The notes under the pieces: model-generated
What the model was told of the DNA's origin: nothing
Databases searched by the model: none
Seen by the model: only the letters and a program-made list of their open reading frames with translations
DNA from: Polyangiaceae bacterium
GTDB taxonomy: Bacteria; Myxococcota_A; Polyangia; Polyangiales; Polyangiaceae
Assembly (NCBI GenBank): GCA_025936115.1
Contig: JAICTZ010000027.1
Span: 26,487-90,486 of the forward strand
Length of the DNA: 64,000 nt
Direction of reading: 5' to 3'
Shown here: positions 48,030 through 55,684 of the stretch, piece after piece
Layout of the letters: every line of letters begins with the position of its first letter
How positions within the stretch are numbered: position 1 is the stretch's first letter
Position numbers and translations under genes: made by a program

Positions 48030-48971
48030 ATGACAGATGTTACGAACATTCAAGGGGGCGTCACCGCTCAAGATGATGTCAACAGCGAGGCGCTCGCGGG
48101 CGAGACGTACGCGCGGATTTTGCCCGAGCTCGAGGCGCTGACGGCCGAGGAGCTGGTTGCCGTCAATCTCGATATCCCGTCGGTGGTGGCGACGACGCTC
48201 GGCGCGTTGCCGGAAATTCGAGCGCTGCGCTCGCAAATGGTCGAAGACGTTCCGCACTTCGATCTTGCGGCGTTCGACAAGCTCGAGGATTACGCGATGG
48301 CGCTGAACTACGCCCACGCGGCGTACCTCACCGCGACAAAGCCCGCGGACGATCTGGATGCGGTTTCGACCGAGGCCACGGCGCTCCGGGGGACGCTGTT
48401 TCTGGACGCGACGGCGCTTTCACGTCGAGGGCTCGTCGACGGCAACCGACTGAAAGACTTGCCCGGCACCAACGGGTACAAGAACCTCGCGACCGATCTC
48501 GAGATGCTCGCGAGCGTGCTACGCGAGAGTTGGACGCAGCTCCAAGGTAAGAGCGCGCTGGAATTGAGCGAGCTCGATCGTGCCGAGAAGCTCGGTCAAC
48601 GGCTGATGCGCGTCGTCGGTCTCCGCGAGCAAGGGCCTGCACAAGTAGCCGCCGCCACGGATCTGCGCACCCGCGCCTTCACCCTGCTCGCGCGCACGTA
48701 TGACCAAGCCCGCCGCGCGGTGACGTTTCTGCGTTGGGAGAAGGGCGACTTCGATCGAATCGCGCCGTCCCTGTACGCGGGCCGAAGCAACGGTCGCAAG
48801 AAGGCGCCGGAGCCCGCACCGACGCCTTCGCCGAATCCATCGCCTGCACCGCCGACGCAGGCGGTGACGGGAGCTTCGCAAACGGGCACGGCGGCCGTCA
48901 CACCTCAGTCGGCATCACCGCAGGCGAACGCAACTTCCTCCGCGCGGACGACCGACCCATTTTTGTCGTGA
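48030..48971 (+). CDS. Hypothetical helical protein with Pro/Ala/Thr-rich tail
   Basis: The 313-residue protein starts MTDVTNIQGG. It has a long all-helical body (residues 20-250; ARILPELEALTAEELVAVNL, FDKLEDYAMALNYAHAAYLT, SELDRAEKLGQRLMRVVGLR, RAFTLLARTYDQARRAVTFL) and ends in a low-complexity tail with APEPAPTPSPNPSPAPP. No signal or membrane span. I do not recognise the family. ATG 48030 has GGAAGGA 9 nt upstream; the frame is open further upstream only through the repeat array. It precedes the broken HerA-like ATPase by 38 nt and is probably its operon partner. Confidence 0.8.
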   Translation: MTDVTNIQGGVTAQDDVNSEALAGETYARILPELEALTAEELVAVNLDIPSVVATTLGALPEIRALRSQMVEDVPHFDLAAFDKLEDYAMALNYAHAAYLTATKPADDLDAVSTEATALRGTLFLDATALSRRGLVDGNRLKDLPGTNGYKNLATDLEMLASVLRESWTQLQGKSALELSELDRAEKLGQRLMRVVGLREQGPAQVAAATDLRTRAFTLLARTYDQARRAVTFLRWEKGDFDRIAPSLYAGRSNGRKKAPEPAPTPSPNPSPAPPTQAVTGASQTGTAAVTPQSASPQANATSSARTTDPFLS

Positions 48972-49009
48972 TGGACGGCTGAATCACCTGAAGCAGACGG
49001 GAGGACAAG

Positions 49010-50467
49010 ATGGAAGCTCGACCGGCTCTGAACCTTGGCGCCTGGCGTAGCCTGGACGGCGGCCCCGGCGCTGAGACTGCCGGCGCATCACCTCATGACC
49101 CATGGGGTGATCGTCGGCATGACCGGCAGCGGCAAGACTGGACTTGTGACGGTGCTGCTCGAAGAGGCACTCAGAGCCGGTGTTCCGAGCATCGTGATCG
49201 ACGTGAAAGGGGACCTGCCGAATCTGTTGTTGTCGTTTCCCTCCTTCGACCCGGGGCTTCTCACCCCTTGGCTCAAGGCCGGCTCTGACAACGCTAGTTC
49301 GGCAGAGCTCCTCGCCCAGGCCGGCCCCATCGCAGAAGAGCGCCGCGACGCTTTCACCAATTGGACGCTCGGCGAAGCGGACTTGCGCAGGTACTGCGAG
49401 GCAACCTCGGTGCGGATTTTGACGCCAGGCTCGAGCGCAGGCGAACCCTTGCACGTGCTGTCGCCGCTCGAACGGCGCTCAAGTCGCTGGGACACGGATC
49501 AAGAATCGGCGCGCTCGGCACTCAGCGCGGCCGTCTCGCTCGCATTGCGCCTCCTCGGCCGCGATCCCGATCCCGCCAAAAGCAAAGAGCACGTCTTCCT
49601 CAGCCTGCTCGCCGAGCGGCGGCTGTTGGCGGGCGACCAAGCCGAGCTCGGCGCCCTAATGCACGACCTGCTCGAGCCACCAATTGCTGAAATCGGAGCG
49701 CTTCCACTCAATGCGTTCTTCAAGAAGCGCGAACGGATTGCACTCGCCGCGTCACTCAACACGCTCCTCGCCTCGCCCACGTTTGCGAGCTGGCGCACCG
49801 GCGCAACCCTAGACGTCGGCGCGTGGCTCACGCCGCTCGCCGGCCGCACACCGAGCGTCATCGTCAGCGTGGCCCACCTCGACGACGACGAACGCGCCCT
49901 CGTCCTCGGCGTCCTCCTCGAAGAAGTCCTCTCGTGGGTGCGCGGCCTGCCCGGCTCCGACCGCCTCAAAGCCCTAGTGTCTTCGACGAAATCTACGGCT
50001 TCCTCCCGCCGCACCCGTCGAACCCTCCGACCAAGCGCCCCCTCGTCGCCCTCATGAAACAAGCGCGTGCCTTCGGCGTGGGGGTGGTCGTAGCCACCCA
50101 AAACCCCATGGACCTCGACTATCGCGCCCTCTCCAACGCCGGCCTCTGGTGCGTCGGCCGCCTCCAAACCGACGCCGACCGCACCCGCGTCCTCGACGGC
50201 CTCGCGGCTTCTCTCGACGACAACCGTCAAGAGCGTACCGAGCTCGCGCACACGTTGCAACGGCTGGCGAATCGGTGGTTCGTCGTACGGGATACGAACG
50301 CGTCTGCCGGGCCGCTGCTGCTTCAGCCGAGGCAGACGATCTCGTGGCTCCGTGGGCCGATGACGCGCGTGGAGGTGCAGCGGGGGAGGGAGTGGAGGAA
50401 GCGGCTGGAGGGGGTGAGTCAGTCGAATGCGATGTCCGGCGGCGCCACGCTCGCGGCATCGTGGTGA
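49010..50467 (+). pseudogene. HerA-like P-loop ATPase broken by two frameshifts
   Basis: A strong ribosome site (GGGAGG) precedes ATG 49010 (MEARPALNLGAW), but near 49065 the homologous reading moves to another frame: LRLPAHHLMTHGVIVGMTG, SGKTGLVTVLL (Walker A), VIDVKGDLPNLLLSFP. At about 49979 it moves back: the Walker B region FDEIYGFLPPHPSNPP, LMKQARAFGVGVVVATQNPM and DLDYRALSNAGLWCVGRLQT are in the first frame again. One missing base just before FDEIYGF explains the second shift. The protein would be a HerA/DUF853-type ATPase, often found in DNA-processing or defence operons. It also ends early. Confidence 0.75.
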
Positions 50468-50792
50468 GCGCCAGCGGCGCGCTTTCGAACGAGCCGAACC
50501 AAGAGGGGGATCGCGAGGCCCTTCTCCGCGCGTCCTCGTAAAGCTCGACGGTCAGCGCTTACAGGAACTGCAGCACGTAGCCGCGACCGCGCGCCCCAGA
50601 TTCCACCTAGTAGGCGCCTAGGTCGCGCCCTTCGCTCTCGAGTGATCGAACAGCGACGCAATTTCGCAATCGTGCCAACGACACCTGCGGCGCTGAACGG
50701 CGGGCGTACTGCGCGAGGCCGTCCCGGCTTCGATTCGCGTCCGAAGTCCAACTTATTGCGCCCGGCGCCGCAGCGCGCGATGCTCGTCCGTC
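50468..50792. other. Gene-free stretch between ATPase remnant and defence-like cassette
   Basis: About 325 bp with no supportable gene. It may carry further decayed sequence of the HerA-like gene, but I cannot recognise any motif. The base composition becomes less GC-rich towards the following ATPase gene. Confidence 0.4.
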
Positions 50793-52052
50793 ATGATCAC
50801 AAAGTTGGAGGTATCAAACTACAAGTCCATCAAGTCCCTGTCCCTCAACCTGCGACCGTTCATGGTGCTGGTAGGGCCCAACGGCGCAGGCAAAACGAAT
50901 GTTGTTAAGGCGCTTGAGCTCCTGGGTAACCTCTTGCAACGCGGAACGACGGACCTGGTTCGCGAGCAGGGTTGGGCCCAGATCATTCATCGCGAGCAGA
51001 GACCGGCGCGAGGAGGGGTGCGCGTTGGAGCAACACTTGACCTTCCTCGCAAGGAGGGTAGCGGACCGAAGATACAAGTGCAGGTATCCGTGACGCTGAA
51101 GGGAAAAGTCGGGGATCACGACGTGACGGTCAGTGCCGAAGAATTTCACCTGCGGAACCAGGAAGGCGGTCTCTGGATGAAATGGTCAGATGGGGAATTC
51201 AGTCAGGACCTGGGCTCTAATGCGGACTTGTGGGAGGAAGTGACCACCATTCCGTTTAGCCGCCCGAGCGGACGCTCCGAAAAGGATCTCCGAGATCGCT
51301 TAGAAGCGCGCGTCCGGCAACGTGAACTCTTTCCATCCGCACCAACGCAGCTGAAATTGCTGAACCCAGGTTTGGGAAGGGCCTTCGGCAGAATCCTACG
51401 ACAATGCGCAGTGACGAGACTTCGCCTCGACGCATCTGCCCTGCGCAGCGACGCCCGCTTTCAAGCTAACGGCGATCACGCGCTCGGCGCCAGTGGCGAA
51501 GGTTTACCAGTAGCGGTCGACAGGCTCCGAAAGCGAAAGCCGGAACCAGCGAAGGAGTTCCAAGGAATCTTGTCCGCACTGAGGGAGGTTTATCCACGCA
51601 TCGAGGACGTCGTTCCAGAACCGTTCGCTCAAGGGCGCGTGACTCTCGGCTTTCGCGAAATGGGAATTGCGGACCCGATACCCCTCGACGGAGTTTCGGA
51701 CGGCGTCCTTCACGCTCTTGCTCTTCTTATCGCGCTCGAACAGAGGGGCAGCGGCATTCTCGCAATCGAAGAGCCCGAAAATGCACTGCATCCCTGGTCG
51801 GTCCGAAAGATTCTCGAACGTGCACAAGCGGCTTCCCCAAGGCAAGTGTTAGTCACGACCCATTCAGAAACTGTAGTCAACGCAATCGAGAAGCCTGAAT
51901 CTCTTTTTATCGTGGAAGCAAGCGAGCAAGGCACGACGGTTGAACCAGCGACGACGAAGGAGACCGCACTTGCCACTATTCTTCGTGATTCGGGTCAAAA
52001 ACCAGGAGAAGTCTGGCTCGATGGTTCCCTTGGCGGTGTCCCGCACGCATGA
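50793..52052 (+). CDS. OLD/AAA-type ATPase of a two-gene defence-like cassette
   Basis: The 419-residue ATPase has the SMC/OLD-like layout: ITKLEVSNYKSIKSLSLNLR, Walker A GPNGAGKTN (residues 28-36), a long middle, SDGVLHALALLIALEQRG (signature-like), Walker B ILAIEEPENALHPWS near 325 and the His switch VLVTTHSETVVNAIE. This is the AAA_21/OLD-like ATPase type used by several anti-phage systems. Base and codon use is visibly more AT-rich than in the neighbours, which suggests transfer. It overlaps the next gene by 4 nt, so the two form one unit. Defence is inferred, not shown. Confidence 0.9.
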   Translation: MITKLEVSNYKSIKSLSLNLRPFMVLVGPNGAGKTNVVKALELLGNLLQRGTTDLVREQGWAQIIHREQRPARGGVRVGATLDLPRKEGSGPKIQVQVSVTLKGKVGDHDVTVSAEEFHLRNQEGGLWMKWSDGEFSQDLGSNADLWEEVTTIPFSRPSGRSEKDLRDRLEARVRQRELFPSAPTQLKLLNPGLGRAFGRILRQCAVTRLRLDASALRSDARFQANGDHALGASGEGLPVAVDRLRKRKPEPAKEFQGILSALREVYPRIEDVVPEPFAQGRVTLGFREMGIADPIPLDGVSDGVLHALALLIALEQRGSGILAIEEPENALHPWSVRKILERAQAASPRQVLVTTHSETVVNAIEKPESLFIVEASEQGTTVEPATTKETALATILRDSGQKPGEVWLDGSLGGVPHA

Positions 52053-52696
52053 CAAGGCACAACAAAAAAGGCAAGCAGGCCTTGCCGACTGCCGGCCTGA
52101 TCGTTGAAGGCGACACCGAATTTATGGCATTGCCGCTCTTGTCTCGGAAGACGCTGATCGCGAATTGCCCGCCAATTCGCCCTATTAATCTTGGGGGCGT
52201 TGGCTCACATCTTAAGCCAATCGGAATTGCAAAAATGGTCGTTCCGAAGGCAATCCAACATCTGGTCGCAGGGCGAAGGCCCGTGATCGTCTGTTCAGAT
52301 CGCGAACAGCGCCCTACTCTCGCCACCAAACTTGCAACGGAGGTGCTTCAAGAAATGCAAGTTCTCCTCAAATCGAAAGGTTACCCGTCAGCGCCCATTA
52401 ACGTCGTTGTCGCTGACCGTACCTTTGAGGCGTGGCTTTTGGCGGATGCGCGCGGGCTTCATCAAAAGGGGAAGTTTCAACGAAAACCCAACTTTCACTC
52501 TTTTGAGGGTGCGATAGGTAAAGACAACAAGAAGGGCCTTGTTGAGTTGGGAGATCTTCTCGGCCGCGCCTATCTGAAGACCACCGACGGTCCGCGACTT
52601 TTCGAGCTTTTGGACTTTTCCCATGCGAGGAAATACGGCCCGAATGATCATGGGTCCAAAAGCCTGGACAACTTCCTGATCGCACTCGGCATTTGA
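52049..52696 (+). CDS. DUF4276/Toprim-like effector of the cassette
   Basis: The 215-residue protein begins with a basic stretch and then TAGLIVEGDTEFMALPLLSR, the Glu-rich opening of Toprim-like folds. RRPVIVCSDREQRPTLATKL (Asp pair) and VVVADRTFEAWLLADARGLH follow, as in the DUF4276 family. Proteins of this type are encoded next to OLD-like ATPases and probably act as nucleases. Its start overlaps the ATPase stop (ATGA). It shares the lower GC of that gene. Function inferred from the pairing. Confidence 0.8.
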   Translation: MTRHNKKGKQALPTAGLIVEGDTEFMALPLLSRKTLIANCPPIRPINLGGVGSHLKPIGIAKMVVPKAIQHLVAGRRPVIVCSDREQRPTLATKLATEVLQEMQVLLKSKGYPSAPINVVVADRTFEAWLLADARGLHQKGKFQRKPNFHSFEGAIGKDNKKGLVELGDLLGRAYLKTTDGPRLFELLDFSHARKYGPNDHGSKSLDNFLIALGI

Positions 52697-53453
52697 GAAT
52701 ATCTCGGCGCCCGGTACCCGTTCGGACGCTTCGCGATTCGAGCGTCCGAGCTCCTCGATGTGAGACTCGAGTCCACGCGGCGCGGTCGCGAGACCCGCTC
52801 GCGAGGGGGTTCCAGATGACTGTGGTGTCGTGTTCGCGCCGCAACTCGCTCTTCCGCTCGGCGTCTATCCCGCCGATCGCCTTGTGCACGGGATGGGAGG
52901 CGCCGCTGCGCCTCGAAGACGACACTCGCACCGGTGAAGGTGAAGCGCTTTCGCTCGTGAGGCGCAGGACCGCCTCCCCGATCGTCGAAGCGACCCATGC
53001 CTGTCATCTCTACCGTAACGTCGAGGACGCACGGCACGCTTTGCGTCGTCGCCTGCACGGGGCAGTGAGCATGCTGGAAGTCGAACCCGGGGTCGGTAAC
53101 GCTGACTCTCGCGCTACGCCGCGGCCACTCTACTGACCGGCAGTCGGCAAGCGCACGCAGGATCAGACGAGCGCGCGAGGCGCACTCACCGCGAGGCGAA
53201 TTCCCCCTTTACCAGATCGAAGCAGTCGTGCGCGCGTTGAGGTGCGCTTCGACCGCGAGGATCCCGCGCGAGGAGACGACCGAGCTGTTCCAACGCGACA
53301 AAACGGTTATCTCGCGACACCTCAGAGCCTCAGAAGCTCTTCGGAAGGGCTAGCATCCTGCGGAACCTACCAAGTCGAGTTCGACATTTCTCGACATTAT
53401 CATCTGGGTCGGATACCCGAACGGGAAGACGAAATCGTGACGGCGCCAAGCCC
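52697..53453. other. Decayed stretch after the cassette
   Basis: This 757-bp region carries no intact gene. Only its second part has recognisable remains (the RhuM-type relic). In 52700-53190 I see open frames on both strands but no family motif and no consistent ribosome site. Confidence 0.5.
53196..53440 (+). pseudogene. RhuM/virulence-protein-type relic with several frameshifts
   Basis: Pieces of the RhuM family ('virulence protein', often on islands) appear in order but in different frames: EFPLYQIE (near 53198), RVEVRFDRED (near 53235), then TELFQRDKTVISRHLR (near 53278), TYQVEF (near 53378) and LDIIIWVGY (near 53393). These correspond to the family sequence 'LYQTEDG...VEVR...ELFQ.DKS.ISRHI...YNLD.I..VGYRV'. 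At least two frameshifts and a stop codon separate them. It is a heavily decayed gene. Confidence 0.65.
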
Positions 53454-54632
53454 TCACACTCCGGGCATGCGCTCGGCAAGCTGCGCCTTCAACTGCCGCG
53501 CCGCCAGCGCATACCCGCCGTCCGACCCGTCGATGAAGTGGACGTGGTCGCCCTGGTACGAGCGTAAGTAACAGGTAATGAGCGCCGAGGGGGCGCGATG
53601 CACGCCGTACACGACGTGCCCCTCATCACGCGCACGCTCGAGCTCGGCTTCGATCACGGCGAGTTGCTCGGCCGAAACGTCGAGCACCATCCGCAGCGCT
53701 TCGTCGAACTTCCGGAAGTCCGAGTTTTCGACGAGCTCGCGCGGATACGCCTTGCCGTCGAAGCCGCCCGCCGACGCGCCGAGCGCCATCAGCGCGCGCC
53801 CGATCAGCGACTTCTTGCGCGCTTCACCCGCAGCCGCGCGATGGCGCTCACCCTCCGTCACGCCCGAACGCAGCCGTGCCTCGATCGAGTATTTGCCGAA
53901 GAGCGTCCCGAGGCGCAGGCCTGCGAGCGAAATCGGGTGTCCAGCGCCCTCGCCGAGCGCGGTCTCGAGCGTCGCGATGATCTGCCGGTAGCTCTGCGCG
54001 CGCTCGGCTTCAGTCGCGTCGAGCGCCTGCACGATCAGGCTCACGATCTGCCCGCGCCGGCTCGGCACCGGCTGCCAGCGGCACTCGAAGCCTTCGAAGC
54101 TTGCGGCGTCGGGCCCATCCTCGCTCACCGCGTAACGAGGGCTCGCGACCGGGTCTTTCACCCAGCGTTCCGCTTGCGCGATCCCGCTGCCGCGCAGCAT
54201 CGCGAGCCGCACGAAGGGACTCGCACGGAAACGGGCGACCTGCACGCCATGGCCCGCGCTCCTGAGCTCGCCGACCGAGACGACCCCCGCGCGCAGCTCG
54301 AGCTCGAACGCGGACCGCGCGAGCTTACGCACGCCGCGCAGCGCCGCTTCACACACCACGCGGCGCGTCTCCGGAATGAGCAGCGTCGCGCCGTCACCGC
54401 CGAACACGTAGGGCAACTCGAGGTCCGGCGTCGCGTTACGGATCGCGACGATCGAAGCGACCCCGAGCGCGTTCACGTCGCGATAACGCCCGGCTTCGAT
54501 CGCCTTGGTCGAGCCACGCACGTCGGTGAGCACGACGTGCCAATGATCGGGCGCGTCACGGTAGAAGTGCGGCTCGATCACGTCGGCGAAGCGCTCGATC
54601 TCCGGCGCGGCGTGCAGAAAATCCTCGCTCAT
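53454..54632 (-). CDS. DUF3095-family adenylate-cyclase-like protein
   Basis: The 392-residue protein matches the DUF3095 family. It opens with a cyclase-like half: WHVVLTDVRGSTKAIEAGRY, then RDVNALGVASIVAIRNATPD and LPYVFGGDGATLLIPET. A C-terminal part follows with AYPRELVENSDFRKFDEALR, EAELERARDEGHVVYGVHRA and SALITCYLRSYQGDHVHFID. The N-terminal segment keeps the metal-binding Asp positions of class III cyclases, but activity is not established for the family. It ends close to the RhuM relic on the other strand. Confidence 0.88.
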   Translation of the reverse strand: MSEDFLHAAPEIERFADVIEPHFYRDAPDHWHVVLTDVRGSTKAIEAGRYRDVNALGVASIVAIRNATPDLELPYVFGGDGATLLIPETRRVVCEAALRGVRKLARSAFELELRAGVVSVGELRSAGHGVQVARFRASPFVRLAMLRGSGIAQAERWVKDPVASPRYAVSEDGPDAASFEGFECRWQPVPSRRGQIVSLIVQALDATEAERAQSYRQIIATLETALGEGAGHPISLAGLRLGTLFGKYSIEARLRSGVTEGERHRAAAGEARKKSLIGRALMALGASAGGFDGKAYPRELVENSDFRKFDEALRMVLDVSAEQLAVIEAELERARDEGHVVYGVHRAPSALITCYLRSYQGDHVHFIDGSDGGYALAARQLKAQLAERMPGV

Positions 54633-54679
54633 CGCGACGCCTCACTACTCCCCGAAATGCCCGCGCCGTCGCGCTCGCC

Positions 54680-55669
54680 TCAGCGCTTTGACCAGGCGTA
54701 AAGGCCCGTCACGATCGTGATCAGCGCGATGATGGCGATGATGTAGCCGCCGCCCGAATATTTCTTGCGGCGACCTTTGGTGCGCGACGCGGCGGCTGCT
54801 TGGCGTTTCGTTCCACTTTTCGGGGCGGCGACTGCAACGTCGTCGTTCGGCGCCGGCCGCTGCGTCCGCGCCTTCTTCGGCGCGCGCTGCTGTTCACGCG
54901 CGCGTTCTTTCGCGGCAGCGAGCGCGGCGCGGCGCTCTGCCTGGCGCTGTTCGGCCAGGCGCTGCGCTTCTTCACGCCGTTTGGCGCGCGCGCTCTGCTT
55001 GCGCTCCGAGCTCTTGCGCGTCGCATGCGCGCGCTGCTGGCGCTCGAGCTCACGGCGCTGCTTCTTGCTCAACGTGCGACCGGACGGCAGCATCGCCTCG
55101 GCTTTGGCCGGCACCACGGCGACGACCGGCGCGGCGCCGGACGGCTTCGCAGCCACGCCGGACGGCTTCGTACCCACGCCGGACGGCTTCGCAGCCACGC
55201 CGGACGGTTTCGTCGCCAGGCCGGACGGCTTCGCTCCCACGCCGGGAACGACTGGCGCAACCGCGGGCGGCGCGGTCGAAGCCCGAGGTACCGTCGAAAC
55301 GGGCGCTTCCGTCACAGCGGCGACGTTCGCGAGCCGCGCTTGCGCCATCGGCACCGACGTTTTCGCAGCCGGCGGCACGGAAGACGGCGTCGTGCGCGGA
55401 CTCGCCGAGCGCGCCTCAGGCGACGGCAGGGCCCGAGATTCCGCCGCGGGCGGCTCGGCGCGCCGCAGCGCCATGAGCGGCTCGGCCGGCAGCTCGCCCC
55501 ACGCGTCGTCGAGCTCGTCGGTGCTCACGGTCGCAGTGGTAACGGCGGCGGCGGCAACACTCACGCTGCTCGAGCGCGGCGGCGTCGTGGCCGGGGCGAC
55601 CGGTTCTTCCCAGCCTGCGTCGAGCTCCTCGGGATTTTGGCCGAGTTTGGGCTCAGGCGGCTTCAGCAT
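54680..55669 (-). CDS. Tail-anchored basic protein with KPSG repeats
   Basis: The 329-residue protein has an acidic N-terminus (LKPPEPKLGQNPEELDAGWE), a Pro/Ala/Thr-rich middle, five 7-residue repeats of the type KPSGVAA (about residues 144-178), a strongly basic coiled-coil-like stretch (SKKQRRELERQQRAHATRKS, RREEAQRLAEQRQAERRAAL) and one C-terminal membrane span (GGYIIAIIALITIVTGLYAW). No known enzyme domain is present. Composition suggests a membrane-tethered linker protein that may bind nucleic acid or a partner; this is a guess. Confidence 0.7.
   Translation of the reverse strand: MLKPPEPKLGQNPEELDAGWEEPVAPATTPPRSSSVSVAAAAVTTATVSTDELDDAWGELPAEPLMALRRAEPPAAESRALPSPEARSASPRTTPSSVPPAAKTSVPMAQARLANVAAVTEAPVSTVPRASTAPPAVAPVVPGVGAKPSGLATKPSGVAAKPSGVGTKPSGVAAKPSGAAPVVAVVPAKAEAMLPSGRTLSKKQRRELERQQRAHATRKSSERKQSARAKRREEAQRLAEQRQAERRAALAAAKERAREQQRAPKKARTQRPAPNDDVAVAAPKSGTKRQAAAASRTKGRRKKYSGGGYIIAIIALITIVTGLYAWSKR
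55136..55240. repeat. Five 21-bp tandem repeats inside the tail-anchored protein gene
   Basis: Units start at 55136, 55157, 55178, 55199 and 55220 with the consensus GCCGGACGGCTTCGCAGCC plus AC. They encode the KPSGVAA/KPSGVGT heptad on the minus strand and keep the reading frame. Copy number may vary between strains. Confidence 0.9.
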
Positions 55670-55684
55670 CGACCGCGGAGGTTA

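Noticed and set aside
47405..48076. Plus-strand 223-codon frame through the 42-bp repeats
   Set aside because: It is kept open by the repeat period (a multiple of three) and runs out of frame over the start of the helical-protein gene.
50793..52696. Calling the cassette PARIS or Gabija
   Set aside because: The effector does not look like DUF4435 (PARIS) nor like the UvrD-like helicase of Gabija; the DUF4276-type assignment fits better.
53242..53571. 109-codon plus-strand open frame near the DUF3095 gene
   Set aside because: It covers pieces of the RhuM relic in one frame and then runs antisense to the DUF3095 gene; it is not a coherent protein.
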